Assembly (NCBI GenBank): GCA_046330935.1
Contig: JAXLRU010000005.1
Span: 1 to 64,000, forward strand
Length of the DNA stretch: 64,000 nucleotides
Direction: 5' to 3'
Source: JAXLRU01 sp046330935
Lineage (GTDB): Bacteria > Actinomycetota > Actinomycetes > Actinomycetales > Kineosporiaceae
The notes beneath the pieces are model-generated. The model made no database searches. It was not told the origin of the DNA and was given only the letters and a program-made list of their open reading frames with translations. Positions 18,262 to 31,167 of this stretch are shown piece after piece (the stretch's first letter is position 1; each line of letters begins with the position of its first letter). The translations under genes and the position numbers were made by a program.

Positions 18262-19257
18262 TCAGGCCCGACCGCTCGCGAGCACGGCCAGCAGCTCGTA
18301 GGCGACGTGGGCGGCCGCGATGCCCGTGAGTTCGGCGTGGTCGTAGGCGGGGGCCACCTCCACGATGTCGGCGCCGACGACGTCGAGGCCCGCCAGTCCA
18401 CGCAGCGCGTGCAGCAGTTCCCGGGAGGTCAGCCCCCCGGCCTCGGGGGTTCCGGTGCCGGGCGCGTGGGCGGGGTCGAGCACGTCGATGTCCACCGACA
18501 CATAGACGGGCCCCTCGCCCAGGCGCGCGCGCATCCGCTCGACGACGCCCGAGACGGCGGTGTCCTGGAAGTCGTCGCTGCGGATCACCTGGAACCCGCA
18601 GGCGGAGTCCTCCAGCAGGTCGGTGCGCGAGTACAGCGGCCCGCGGATGCCGACGTGCAGGCAACGCGTGGGGTCGAGCAGCCCCTCCTCGCTCGCGCGG
18701 CGGAACGGCGTGCCGTGGGTGTAGGCGGCGCCGAAGTAGGTGTCCCAGGTGTCGAGGTGGGCGTCGAAGTGGACGACGCCGAGCGGCCCGTGCCTGCGGG
18801 CGGCCGCGCGCAGCAGGGGCAGCGCGATCGTGTGGTCGCCGCCGAGGGTGAGCAGCGTCAGACCGTCCTCGCCCAGCGACGTCGCCGCACGCTGCAACGT
18901 CGTCACCGCCTCGTCGATGGAGAACGGGTTGACGGCGACGTCGCCGGCGTCGACCACCTGCAGGCTCGCGAACGGCGAGACGTCCAGCCCCGGGTGGTAG
19001 GGGCGCAGCAGGCGCGAGGACTGGCGGACGTGCGCCGGGCCGAACCGCGCTCCCGGGCGGTAGCTGACGCCGGAGTCGAACGGGACGCCGACGACGGCGA
19101 CGTCGGCCGCGCTCACCTCGTCCAGCCGCGGCAGCCGGGCGAACGTCGCGGGCCCGGCGAAGCGGGGGACGAGGCTTGCGTCCACGGGTCCGAGGGGTCC
19201 GGTGGGCTCGCCGTCGTCGCCGAGGGCCTGGACGCGGGGCGGGGGAGGCAGCGTCAC
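18262..19257 (-). CDS. speB: Agmatinase / ureohydrolase
   Basis: It hydrolyses agmatine (or a related guanidino compound) to putrescine and urea with a di-manganese centre. The metal ligands of the ureohydrolase family are visible: GGDHTIALP, HFDAHLDTWD and SVDIDVLDPAHAPGTGTPE, along with SGVSYRPGARFGP near the N-terminus. The 331-residue length is normal. The GTG at 19257 overlaps the tesB stop (GTGA), so translation is coupled. The downstream nitrilase-like gene and this gene would make a polyamine-related pair. Agmatinase, guanidinobutyrase and proclavaminate amidinohydrolase cannot be told apart by motifs alone. Confidence 0.85.
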   Translation of the reverse strand: MTLPPPPRVQALGDDGEPTGPLGPVDASLVPRFAGPATFARLPRLDEVSAADVAVVGVPFDSGVSYRPGARFGPAHVRQSSRLLRPYHPGLDVSPFASLQVVDAGDVAVNPFSIDEAVTTLQRAATSLGEDGLTLLTLGGDHTIALPLLRAAARRHGPLGVVHFDAHLDTWDTYFGAAYTHGTPFRRASEEGLLDPTRCLHVGIRGPLYSRTDLLEDSACGFQVIRSDDFQDTAVSGVVERMRARLGEGPVYVSVDIDVLDPAHAPGTGTPEAGGLTSRELLHALRGLAGLDVVGADIVEVAPAYDHAELTGIAAAHVAYELLAVLASGRA

Positions 19258-20078
19258 AGCCGGATCATCCCTTCCTGGGCGACGGTCGCGACGAGGGCGC
19301 CGTCGCGCCGGTAGAGCAGGGCCGTGCCGAGGCCGCGGGCACCCTGCGCGGACGGACTGTCCTGCACGTAGAGGAGCCACTCGTCGGCGCGGGCGGGCCG
19401 GTGCCACCACATGGCGTGGTCGAGGCTCGCCACCTTGAGCCGAGGGTCGACCCAGGCGACGCGGTGCCGCCGCAGCAGCGGTTCGAGCATCGTGTAGTCG
19501 CTGGCGAAGGCCAGCACGGCGGCGTGCAGGGCGGGCTCGTGGGGCAGGGGGGCTGCTGAGCGCAGCCAGACCGCCTGCTTCGCCGTCCGCTGCGGGCCCG
19601 CGTCGAGCAGGAGCGGCCCGTCGACGTGACGGATGTCGACCGGACGGCCGACCTGGGTGGCCCGGGCCGGGTGGGTCATCCCGGCGGTCCACTCCTCGGG
19701 GGAGGGCAGGTCCTCGGGGGCGGGCACCTCGGGCATCGGGGTCTGGTGCTCCAGGCCCGCCGACGGGACCTGGAACGAGGAGATCATCGACAGGATCGGG
19801 ACGCCGTCCTGCAGGGCGTGGGTGCGGCGGGCGCTGAAGGAGCGGCCGTCGCGCAACCGCTCGACCGCGAAGGTGATCGGCTTCGCCGGGTCGCCCGGGC
19901 GGAGGAAGTAGGCGTGCATCGAGTGGACCGCGCGGTCGCCGTCGACGGTGCGCCCCGCGGCGATCAGCCCTTGCGCGAGCACCTGGCCGCCGAAGACCCG
20001 CCCCCACAGGGAGGGCAGGCTCTCGCCCACGAAGCTGTCGGGTTCCTCGCCGGCGGCGAGGTCGAGGACGTCGAGCAT
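19254..20078 (-). CDS. tesB: Acyl-CoA thioesterase II
   Basis: It hydrolyses acyl-CoA to free fatty acid and CoA in the cytoplasm. The 274 residues hold the two hot-dog halves of the TesB family: FGGQVLAQGLIAAGRTV with HSMHAYFLRPGDP in the first, and LASLDHAMWWHRP-like plus GLGTALLYRRDGALVATVAQEGMIR in the second. The ATG at 20078 is preceded at 6 nt by CAGGAT and no ribosome site, consistent with a leaderless mRNA. It is first in the tesB-speB-nitrilase operon; the metabolic link between the first gene and the other two is not obvious. Confidence 0.9.
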   Translation of the reverse strand: MLDVLDLAAGEEPDSFVGESLPSLWGRVFGGQVLAQGLIAAGRTVDGDRAVHSMHAYFLRPGDPAKPITFAVERLRDGRSFSARRTHALQDGVPILSMISSFQVPSAGLEHQTPMPEVPAPEDLPSPEEWTAGMTHPARATQVGRPVDIRHVDGPLLLDAGPQRTAKQAVWLRSAAPLPHEPALHAAVLAFASDYTMLEPLLRRHRVAWVDPRLKVASLDHAMWWHRPARADEWLLYVQDSPSAQGARGLGTALLYRRDGALVATVAQEGMIRL

Positions 20079-20124
20079 GGGCCCATCCTGCCGCCAGGCC
20101 CGCCCCGGGCGTGACGGCCGCGCC

Positions 20125-20160
20125 GGGGCCGGACGCCGAGCAGGGGCCGGACGCCGAGCA
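20125..20160. repeat. Two tandem 18-bp direct repeats
   Basis: GGGGCCGGACGCCGAGCA occurs twice in succession, with a partial third copy after it. No protein context is convincing. It may be a protein-binding site or a slippage product. Confidence 0.6.
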
Positions 20161-20344
20161 GGGCGCCGATGAAGGCCCCTCCTCCCTCATCGACGCCCTG
20201 CTCGCCAGGAAGTCGTGCCTCCCGTGCGGCGGAGAGTCGTGCACCCGGACGCGCGGATCGGCAGCTTCTCCGCGGGCTGCCGTCCCCTCGACTCGGATGC
20301 ACGTCACCTCGGTGCCGGTTCCTCCGTGCTTGACCCTCAACGGG

Positions 20345-20360
20345 TGTGACGTGTGTCACA
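20345..20360. promoter_or_regulatory. CRP/GlxR-type operator
   Basis: TGTGACGTGTGTCACA matches the cAMP-receptor consensus TGTGA-N6-TCACA exactly. It lies about 85 bp upstream of the 4HBT thioesterase start and 267 bp from the tesB start, so it may control either or both of these fatty-acyl thioesterase genes. Confidence 0.65.
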
Positions 20361-20443
20361 TTCGCCGACACGGGCGAGGACGGCGAGGGGGCGCCTGTGG
20401 GCCGCGTGCGAGGCAGCGGCGGGTGCTCGGCCATGATGGGCGC

Positions 20444-20938
20444 ATGCCTGCACCCCGCGTCCTCGTGCCCCTGCGCTGGTCGGACATGGACGCCTACGGG
20501 CACGTGAACAACGTCCAGTTCCTCCGCCTGCTGGAGGACGCCCGCGTGGCGCTGTTCGCCGGGCCGCGCTTCGGCGTGGCGCCCGAGGCCGGGGAGGGGG
20601 TCGCCCTACTCGAGGGTGGGCTGATCGTGGCGCGCGCCGAGATCGAGTACCGGCGTCCCCTGGAGTACCGGGTGGCGCCCGTGGCCGTCGACGTCCGGGT
20701 CAGCGAGATCCGCGGCGCGCAGTTCACCCTCGGCTACACCGTCACCGACCCCGAGGGCGTCGCCGGCGAGGGCGTTGCGGCACCCGTCGTGTACGCGGTC
20801 GCGGAGACGACGATGGTGCCCTACGACCTGGCGGCCAAGTCCCCGCGCAGGCTGCTCCCCGAGGAGGTCGACGTCCTGAAGTCGTGGTGGGACTCACCGG
20901 TCGCCTTCCGGCGTCGCGGGCGCGAGGCAGCCCGATGA
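20444..20938 (+). CDS. 4HBT-family acyl-CoA thioesterase
   Basis: A single hot-dog-fold thioesterase of 164 residues. The hallmark WSDMDAYGHVNNVQFLRLLEDARV (Asp of 'D..GHVNN' being the usual catalytic or positioning residue) sits at about 12-35, and a second block, EIEYRRPLEYR, follows. It would hydrolyse an unidentified acyl-CoA in the cytoplasm. ATG 20444 lacks a ribosome site but has CATGAT 6 nt upstream, so leaderless translation is likely; a longer upstream reading is out of character for the family. Its stop overlaps the next gene by ATGA. Confidence 0.88.
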   Translation: MPAPRVLVPLRWSDMDAYGHVNNVQFLRLLEDARVALFAGPRFGVAPEAGEGVALLEGGLIVARAEIEYRRPLEYRVAPVAVDVRVSEIRGAQFTLGYTVTDPEGVAGEGVAAPVVYAVAETTMVPYDLAAKSPRRLLPEEVDVLKSWWDSPVAFRRRGREAAR

Positions 20939-21573
20939 GCGACGTCCTGCACCTGGCCGACGACGCCGCCGCGGAGGACCTCGCCACCTTCGTGCGCCGC
21001 GCCAAGGCGCTAGACGCCGACGGCGCCATCCGCCTGCGCGCCCACGGCGCCGTCCTGGCCACCTACGTCTCGCCCGTGCACGGGGGCGGCGGCCCCACCG
21101 TGCTCGCCCTGCGCACCCTCGCGCTCAACGTGTCCTCCGACCTCGACGCCACGGTGTCGCTGGCCGCGATGACCGACCGCTTCGCCCGAGCCGTCACCGC
21201 CGACGTCCCCGTGCCACCCACGCGGCTCACCGGCGTCGCCTGGGCCGGGGTGACGCCACCGCGTCGCGGCTGGGAGGTGCTCACCCCCGTCGCCTCCGGC
21301 ATCCTGCGCGACCTCGCGCGCTCCGGCGCGGCCGAGATCGCCGCCGCGTGCCCCGAAGGATCGGGCGCCGCGGCCGTCGCCACCGTGCGCGGCACCGTCT
21401 GGGGGCGCCCGCTCTCCGACGGCATCGACGTCCCGACCGGCGTCGCCTACGCCGCCGACACCATGGGCTTCCTGCCCGACGGCGAGCAGGTGACGCTGCT
21501 CACCTGCGGCGCCTGGAGCCGCCTGTCCACCAGTCGCGGGCACGTCATCGCCCGGGCGGCCGGCCTCCTGTGA
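20935..21573 (+). CDS. Conserved-looking hypothetical protein, coupled to thioesterase
   Basis: 212 residues, acidic and Ala-rich, with no membrane segment or signal. Near the N-terminus there is a helix with charged residues (DLATFVRRAKALDADGAIRL), then VLATYVSPVHGG. No family is recognised. The ATG overlaps the stop of the upstream thioesterase (ATGA), and the stop overlaps the GTG of the following kinase gene (GTGA), so three proteins are made from one coupled transcript. Strict coupling suggests a shared pathway, but the sequence does not say which. Confidence 0.7.
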   Translation: MSDVLHLADDAAAEDLATFVRRAKALDADGAIRLRAHGAVLATYVSPVHGGGGPTVLALRTLALNVSSDLDATVSLAAMTDRFARAVTADVPVPPTRLTGVAWAGVTPPRRGWEVLTPVASGILRDLARSGAAEIAAACPEGSGAAAVATVRGTVWGRPLSDGIDVPTGVAYAADTMGFLPDGEQVTLLTCGAWSRLSTSRGHVIARAAGLL

Positions 21574-22421
21574 CCGCCGGTCCCCGCCGCTACGCCGAGG
21601 TCCCGGGGGAGGACGCCGAGGAGCCGCTGGCGGGCGGGGACGTCACCGAGGGCGTCGTCCGCCGCGGGCGGACGGTGCGCCGCCCGCTCGGGCCGCACTC
21701 GCCCGTCGTCCACGCCGTGCTCGACCACCTCGAAGGCGTCGGGTTCGACGGCGCCCCGCGCTTCCTCGGCGTGGACGACGCAGGCCGCGAGGTCCTGACG
21801 TTCGTCGAGGGCGAGGTGGCGGGTCGCCCGTGGCCCGCCTGGGTGGCCGACGAGGGCCGGCTGGTGAGCCTCGCCCGGCTCGTCCGTCGCCTCGACGACG
21901 CGCTCGCGGGCCTCGGCGTCCCCGAGGGCCTGGTCCCTCCCGCCGAAGAGCCGCCGGGGATCCCTCAGCCCCTGGGGCCGACGCCGGTGATCCTCGGCCA
22001 CGGCGACGTGACGCCCGAGAACGTCGTGTGGCGCGACGGCGAGGCCCACGCGCTCATCGACTTCGACCTGACCCGGCCCTGCGCGCCCCTCGACGAGGTG
22101 CTGAGCGTGCTGCTGTGGTGGGCGCCGCTGATGCCCGAGCAGGACCGGCCCGAGGTGCTGCGCGGCGTCGACGCCTTCGCACGCACCCGGATCGTGGTCG
22201 ATGCCTACGGGCTCGACGCCGACTCGCGGCGCGAGCTGCTGCCCGCGGCCCTGCGGATGACGGACCGCAGCTGGCACCTCATGCGGCATCGGGCCGCGAC
22301 GCTCGGCGGCGGCTGGGCGCGGATGTGGGACGACGGCGTGGGGGACAGGATCCGCCGCCGCGCCGCCTGGCTCGACGCCCACGCCGAGCAGCTCCGCGCC
22401 GCCCTCGACGAGCCGCGCTGA
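21570..22421 (+). CDS. Aminoglycoside phosphotransferase-fold (APH) kinase
   Basis: A 283-residue small-molecule kinase of the APH/choline-kinase fold. The catalytic loop is LGHGDVTPENVVW (the HGD-x4-N pattern) and the metal-binding Asp is in ALIDFDLTRP. The substrate is unknown: such proteins phosphorylate sugars, amino alcohols or antibiotics, and nothing here argues for resistance. The GTG at 21570 overlaps the stop of the hypothetical gene upstream. The gene ends 38 bp before the convergent GH13 gene. Confidence 0.82.
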   Translation: MTAGPRRYAEVPGEDAEEPLAGGDVTEGVVRRGRTVRRPLGPHSPVVHAVLDHLEGVGFDGAPRFLGVDDAGREVLTFVEGEVAGRPWPAWVADEGRLVSLARLVRRLDDALAGLGVPEGLVPPAEEPPGIPQPLGPTPVILGHGDVTPENVVWRDGEAHALIDFDLTRPCAPLDEVLSVLLWWAPLMPEQDRPEVLRGVDAFARTRIVVDAYGLDADSRRELLPAALRMTDRSWHLMRHRAATLGGGWARMWDDGVGDRIRRRAAWLDAHAEQLRAALDEPR

Positions 22422-22459
22422 GGTCTGCGCGGTCTCGGCCCCGCTCCGATCGCGCCGGG

Positions 22460-24232
<1,773 letters not shown>

Positions 24233-24320
24233 CATTCGATGCTGCCACGATCACCGGCGATCGCCAGGGCAGGCGCGGAGCGTCGAGGGTCCCGGAGCGG
24301 GCACCTGACACACTGGGCCG

Positions 24321-24815
24321 GTGAGCAGCCCCACCACTCCCGGCCCCGAGGGCCCGCCGATCGGGCCGACGCCGACCGGCCCCCAGCTCGGGCTGGCACC
24401 CGGTCCGCGCGCCAACCCGGCCCGCCCCGAGGGGCCCGAGGGCACGTCGTTCTACGAGGCGATCGGCGGGCACGACACGTTCGTCCGGCTCGTCGACCGC
24501 TTCTACGAGGGTGTCGCCGCCGACGAGGTGCTGCGGCCGATGTACCCCGAGGAGGACCTCGCCCCCGCGAAGGTGCGGCTCACGATGTTCCTCGAGCAGT
24601 ACTGGGGCGGGCCGACGACGTACAGCGACCTGCGCGGGCACCCGCGGCTGCGGATGCGGCACGCCCCGTTCCCCGTGACCACCGACGCCCGCGACCGCTG
24701 GCTGCGGCACATGCGCGACGCCGTCACTGCCCTGGGCCTGAGGCCCATGCACGAGTCGACCCTGTGGGACTACCTCGAGCGGGCCGCGTTCAGCCTGGTC
24801 AACAGCATGGAGTGA
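24321..24815 (+). CDS. glbO: Group II truncated hemoglobin (trHbO) with N-terminal Pro-rich extension
   Basis: A cytoplasmic heme protein that binds O2 or NO. The globin runs from about residue 43: FYEAIGG, a B-helix RFYEGVAADEVLRPMYP, a proximal His in MRHAPFPV, and the trHbO-type Trp in DRWLRHM. The first about 42 residues are mainly Pro, Gly and Thr and precede the usual start, which is an unusual extension. If the extension is real, translation starts at GTG 24321, which has CACACT 6 nt upstream and no ribosome site. It is divergent from the GH13 gene. Confidence 0.9.
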   Translation: MSSPTTPGPEGPPIGPTPTGPQLGLAPGPRANPARPEGPEGTSFYEAIGGHDTFVRLVDRFYEGVAADEVLRPMYPEEDLAPAKVRLTMFLEQYWGGPTTYSDLRGHPRLRMRHAPFPVTTDARDRWLRHMRDAVTALGLRPMHESTLWDYLERAAFSLVNSME

Positions 24816-24817
24816 GG

Positions 24818-25102
24818 TCAGCGCCGCTCGCAGGCGACGCCGTCGTGATCGGCGTCCCGCCCCCGGTTGGCGTTGTAGACGGTGGTCGAGACCGTGAAGG
24901 TCGTGACCGGCTTCGTGCGCCCCCGGACCTTGTCCTTGGCGCCCTTGCGACCCACGCCGTGCGGATAGCGCTTGGTGAGCTCGGTGCAGTTCTTGAACTT
25001 CGGCGTCGCGGCCTCGGCCGCCGTCCCCGCCGCGGTGACGGTCACCGCCGTCGCCGACGCCACCGCTGCCGCCATGCCCGTGAGTCGCCGTCCTCGTGGC
25101 AT
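24818..25102 (-). CDS. Secreted excalibur calcium-binding domain protein
   Basis: A 94-residue exported protein. The signal peptide (to about residue 31) is followed by one excalibur domain: FKNCTELTKRYPHGVG, a Lys/Arg loop, then YNANRGRDADHDGVACE. The DxDxDGxxCE loop is the calcium-binding signature, and two Cys pair in this fold. Such domains are common on actinobacterial surface proteins, but a stand-alone copy has no known function. It ends 2 bp after the convergent globin stop. The ATG at 25102 is chosen for the signal peptide; the longer upstream reading frame is not plausible protein. Confidence 0.85.
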   Translation of the reverse strand: MPRGRRLTGMAAAVASATAVTVTAAGTAAEAATPKFKNCTELTKRYPHGVGRKGAKDKVRGRTKPVTTFTVSTTVYNANRGRDADHDGVACERR

Positions 25103-25163
25103 CGTCCCCGTCCCCTCGTCGTCCAGCCTTCCGTCCGCTGGATCGCGCAGGGTACTCACCCCG

Positions 25164-26744
25164 TTACATGACGTGCGTCTCGTCGCCCGCCGCGGCCCGC
25201 TCGGCGGCGCGTGCGATGTTGCGCTGCATCCGCCAGAACACCACGCCGTGGAACGGCGCGACCATCCCACCAGTACAGCTGCCCGAACAGGCCGCGGGGG
25301 TGGAAGACCGCGCGCTGGCGGAACAGCGTCCGCCCGTGCAGGTCCTCCTCCACCGAGAGGTCCAGCCACGCGAGACCGGGCAGGCGCATCTCGGCGCGCA
25401 ACCGCAGCAGTCGCCCCTCGACGACGTCCTCGACCCGCCAGAAGTCCAGCTCGTCGCCCACGTGCAGGTCGTGGAGGTTGCGCCGGCCGCGGCGCAGGCC
25501 GGGCCCGCCGACCGCCCGGTCGAGCAGCCCCGCACCCGCCAGGCCAGGCCCCACGAGTACCAGCCGTGGTCGCCGCCGATCCCCTCGATGACCCGCCACA
25601 GGCTGGCGCCGTCGGCACGCACCGGGATCGTCCGGTCGTCGACGTAGAGGCTGCCGCCGGCCCAGTCGAGGTCGGCCGGCATCCGGTCGCTGGGGGCGCC
25701 GGGCAGCGACGCCGACGCCCAGCGCGTCTGGACGTCCGCGTCCTGGATCCGCTGCAGCGCCAGCGTCACCGCCCGCTCGAAGCCCACCAGCCCCTCGGGC
25801 GGGTCGGGCACGTAGGCGGCGATGTCGTGCTCGTCGCAGACCACCTCGTGGACGAGGCTGCCCACCAGCGGGCGGGCCAGACTGCTGGGCACGGGGGTCA
25901 CCACGCCGACCCAGTGGCTCGACAGGCGCGGCGTCAGGACGTTGAGCGGGAGGATCACCCGCCGCGGCAGGCCCGCCACCTTCGCGTAACGGATCATCAT
26001 CTCCCGGTAGGTGAGGACGTCGGGCCCGCCGATGTCGAACTCGCGGTTGACGTGCGGCGGCATCGACGCCGAACCGACGAGGTAGCGCAGGACGTCGCGG
26101 ATCGCGATCGGCTGGATCCGGTTGCGCACCCACCGCGGCGTGATCATCACGGGCAGTCGCTCGGTGAGGTAGCGGAGCATCTCGAACGACGCCGACCCGC
26201 TGCCGATGATCACCGCCGCGCGCAGGACCGTCGTCGGCACACCGCTGGCCAGCAGGATCTCGCCGACCTCCTTGCGCGAGTCCAGGTGCGGGGACAGCTC
26301 CTCGCCCTCCGGGTACAACCCGCCCAGGTACACCAGGCGCCGCACGCCCGCGGCGCGCGCGGCCTGTCCGAACAGCAGCGCGGCGCGGCGGTCGGTGGAC
26401 TCGAACCGGCGCCCCGAGCCGAGGCTGTGGATCAGGTAGTAGGCGACCTCGACGCCGTCCAGCGCCTCGCGCAGGGTGTCGCCGTCGGTCGCGTCCCCCT
26501 GCGCGATCTCGATCTCGTCGGCCCACGGCTGGTCACGCAGCCGACGCGGCCGCCGCACCAGGGCGCGGACGCGGTATCCCGCCTTGAGCAGCTCCGGGAC
26601 CAGCCGGCCGCCCACGTACCCGGTGACCCCGGTGACGAGCACGAGCCGCCCGCGGCCGTCGTCCAGGCCCTCGGTCGGCACGGCGGCGTCGGCGGGGGCG
26701 GGCGAGGGATCGGGGGACGACGACGGCTCGGGCGCGGTGGTCAT
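25164..26744 (-). pseudogene. NAD(P)-binding SDR-family protein with C-terminal DUF2867-like domain, two compensating frameshifts
   Basis: The N-terminal part has the Rossmann motif TGVTGYVGG and follows the extended-SDR pattern (YYLIHSLGSG, RAAVIIGSGSASFEMLRYL). The C-terminal part, normally continuous with it, changes reading frame twice. A base is missing near 25537-25541 (a C4 run), moving the code into the frame that reads LLDRAVGGPGLRRG...DFWRVEDVV. A base is extra near 25266-25268 (a C3 run), restoring the frame at VAPFHGVVFWRM. Between them lies normal protein. The opposing one-base errors in homopolymers argue for assembly indels; a real pseudogene is the alternative. The ATG at 26744 has CACACT 6 nt upstream (leaderless). 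It is divergent from vanZ. Confidence 0.75.
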
Positions 26745-26870
26745 GGTCCGAGTGTGGGCAGCCACGCCGGTGGGCGCGCGTCGAGCACGCGGAGATCGGC
26801 ACTTGAGGAGGACCCCTCTCCGTCCCGCGACGGAGGCGGCGCGCGCGGGTCGGTCCGTAGCGTCGCCGGT

Positions 26871-27744
26871 ATGGACCACCCCCGCCCGCTGCCCGCCCGC
26901 GGCCTCGCCGCCGTCCTGCTCGGGCTGTACCTGCTCGTCCTCGCGGCAGCCGTCTGGCTGCCGCTGCCGCTGGACCCTCCGCCGATGACGAACGCCCCCA
27001 CCTACGAGCTGCACCTGGCCCGGCCCGACCTCACGGGGTGGGACTTCCGCCGCAACGTGGTGATGACCGTGCCGTTCGGCGTCCTGCTGCCGCTCGTCGT
27101 GCGCTGGCGCTACGAGGTGATGGTGCTCGCGTGCGTGGCGCTGACCCTGGTCGCCGAGACCGGGCAGTACCTGGGCTCGGTCGCAGCGGGCTGGGACTGG
27201 CGCGCGTTCGACGTCAACGACCTGCTCGCCAACGCCGTCGGCGGGTGGGTGGGGCTGGCCCTGACCGGGGGGGGTGCTGCTGGCCCGGGGCCGCTCGCGC
27301 CGGGGCGTGCCCGGGCCCGCGGCGCTGTCCCGCCCGCACCGCTGGTTCGCCGGTGCCGGGGCGGCCGCGGTGGTGGCCTGGGTGCTCGGCGCCACGGTGT
27401 CCGCCGGGCACGCGGGCGCCTGGTCGTCCGGCCCCGACCCCTGCGCCCGCCCACCGGGCACCGCGGTCACGCACCTGCCGGACGGCGCGAGCGCCTGGGC
27501 GGGCGACGACGGGTGGCTGTGCCTGAGCCTCGACGGCAGCGTGGCGACGGTGCCGCCGACCGCGCCCGCAGGCCCGATGCTCTCGCTGGAGTCGGCCCGC
27601 GGCACGGTCCACGTGGGAGTCCTGCGTGCCGGGCAGGCGAGCACGGTGGCACTCCCCGACGGCACGCGTGCCGCCGTGCACGCCGTTCGCGTCGACGGCT
27701 CGCCCCTGCGGGTGTGGAGCGTGCGCGAACCGAGCGCCGGCTGA
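26871..27744 (+). pseudogene. VanZ-like membrane protein interrupted at a G8 run
   Basis: It begins MDHPRPLPARGL, then a first membrane helix, then FRRNVVMTVPFGVLLPLV, helices around VLACVALTLVAETGQYLGS, and DVNDLLANAVGGWVGLAL, the VanZ family pattern. After ALTG the frame is lost at eight consecutive G (27267-27274). With seven, translation would continue VLLARGRSRRG, then another helix (AGAAAVVAWVLGATV), and end at 27744 with a soluble beta-rich tail. The full protein would be about 290 residues. The TAGCGT box 7 nt before the ATG suggests a leaderless mRNA. The G run may be an assembly error or a contingency locus. Function in this family is not settled. Confidence 0.75.
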
Positions 27745-27763
27745 GGTCAGGGCGACCCGGGCG

Positions 27764-28854
27764 TCACCGGTCGGCGTCCGGCCGTGGCACCTCGACGTGC
27801 GCCTCCTCGTTGGGGACGCCGTCCGGCCCGGCCTGCGCAGTGGTGGCCGGTCTGGCCGGGCCGGGACCGGGCGCACCCGCCCGGCCCGCGACCGTGGGTG
27901 CGCCCGCGGGGGAGGCCGCGGCCTCGTCGTCACTGTGCAGCCACAGCTGGCTCTGCGGCACCGCCCGCCGCACGCCCTCGGCGTCGAAGCGGCGCTTGAG
28001 CCGCTCGCGCAGCTCGCGGGCCACCGTCCACTGCTCCCGCGGCTGGGTCTTCTCGACGTGGCGGACGACGATGCCGTCGGGGGACAGCGTCTCGATGCCC
28101 CACACCTCGGGCTCGTCGATGAGCTTCGGCCCGAACTCGGCGTCGGCGTGCAGGCCCACCGCGACGTCGAGCATCAGCGCCTTCACGCGGTCGACGTCCT
28201 CGGAGTAGGAGACCGACAGGTCCAGGACGGCTCGTGCCCAGCCCTGGGAGCGGTTGCCCACCCGCAGGACCTCGCCGTTGCGCACATACCAGACGGTGCC
28301 CTCGACGTCGCGGATGCGGGTGACCCGCAGGCCGACGGCCTCGACGGTGCCCGAGGCCTCGCCGAGGTCGACGACGTCACCGACGCCGTACTGGTCCTCC
28401 ATGATCATGAAGATCCCGGACAGCACGTCCTTGACGAGCGTCTGGGCGCCGAAGCCCAACGCCACCCCCGCGACCCCGGCACTCGCCAGCAGCGGCGCCA
28501 CGTTGTAGTCGAGCTCGCCCAGGATCATCAGCAGCATCACCAGGCCGATCAGCCCCGTGACGATGCTCTTCAGTACCGACCCGAGGGTGCGGGCGCGCTG
28601 GCCGCGCCGGGCCGAGACGAGCGGCCCCGCGAGGATCGCCGTGGCCGAGGGCAGGCGCTCGTCGAGCTTGCCGAGGCCGCCTCGGCCCTCGGCGATCCGC
28701 TCGGTCAGGCGCCCGATCAGCCGGTGCAGGACCCAGCGCAGGACGATGCCGCCGATGACCACGACGGCGATGCGAAGCGGCGCGCCGAGCAGGCCGCGCC
28801 ACCACGCCTCGTCGGTGACCGGACCCTCGGCCCACCACGACCGCAGGGACTCGA

Positions 28855-28858
<4 letters not shown>
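27764..28858 (-). CDS. mscS: Small-conductance mechanosensitive channel (MscS family)
   Basis: An inner-membrane channel that opens under hypo-osmotic stress. The 364-residue protein has about three membrane helices, including the pore helix ASAGVAGVALGFGAQTLVKDVLSGIFMIMEDQYGVGD, which carries the Ala/Gly packing pattern of MscS TM3. The beta domain (GTVEAVGLRVTRIRD) and the C-terminal alpha/beta vestibule follow. The last about 50 residues are Pro/Ala/Gly-rich and disordered. GTG 28858 overlaps the stop of the upstream prolyl oligopeptidase gene (GTGA), so the pair is co-translated, an unexplained partnership. Confidence 0.92.
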
Positions 28859-31086
<2,228 letters not shown>

Positions 31087-31106
31087 GACGCCTCAGCCTA
31101 GGTGAC

Positions 31107-31122
31107 GGGCATCCGGATGCCC
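31107..31122. promoter_or_regulatory. Perfect 16-bp palindrome in a divergent promoter region
   Basis: GGGCATCCGGATGCCC is a perfect palindrome centred in the short gap between prolyl oligopeptidase (minus) and malQ (plus). It could be an operator for both. No matching copy was seen elsewhere in the window. Confidence 0.4.
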
Positions 31123-31167
31123 TTCTGGCAGGATGGCGCCGTTCCCGAGACCCCTGGATGCGCTGCC

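Larger units (their letters stand above)
20079..20443. other. Divergent intergenic region between tesB and a 4HBT thioesterase gene
   Basis: 365 bp with no convincing gene. It holds two adjacent 18-bp direct repeats (20125-20142, 20143-20160), a CRP-type palindrome at 20345-20360, and the leaderless -10 boxes of both flanking genes (20085-20090 minus strand, CAGGAT; 20432-20437 plus strand, CATGAT). Confidence 0.6.

Noticed and set aside
20111..20443. Upstream extension of the 4HBT thioesterase
   Set aside because: The extra residues are unlike the family and would cover the CRP site; the start at 20444 has the leaderless signature.
24972..28208. Very long plus-strand open frame across several genes
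   Set aside because: It lies antisense to the SDR and MscS genes and has Arg/Gly/Ala-rich composition typical of G+C shadow frames; only its vanZ part is real protein.
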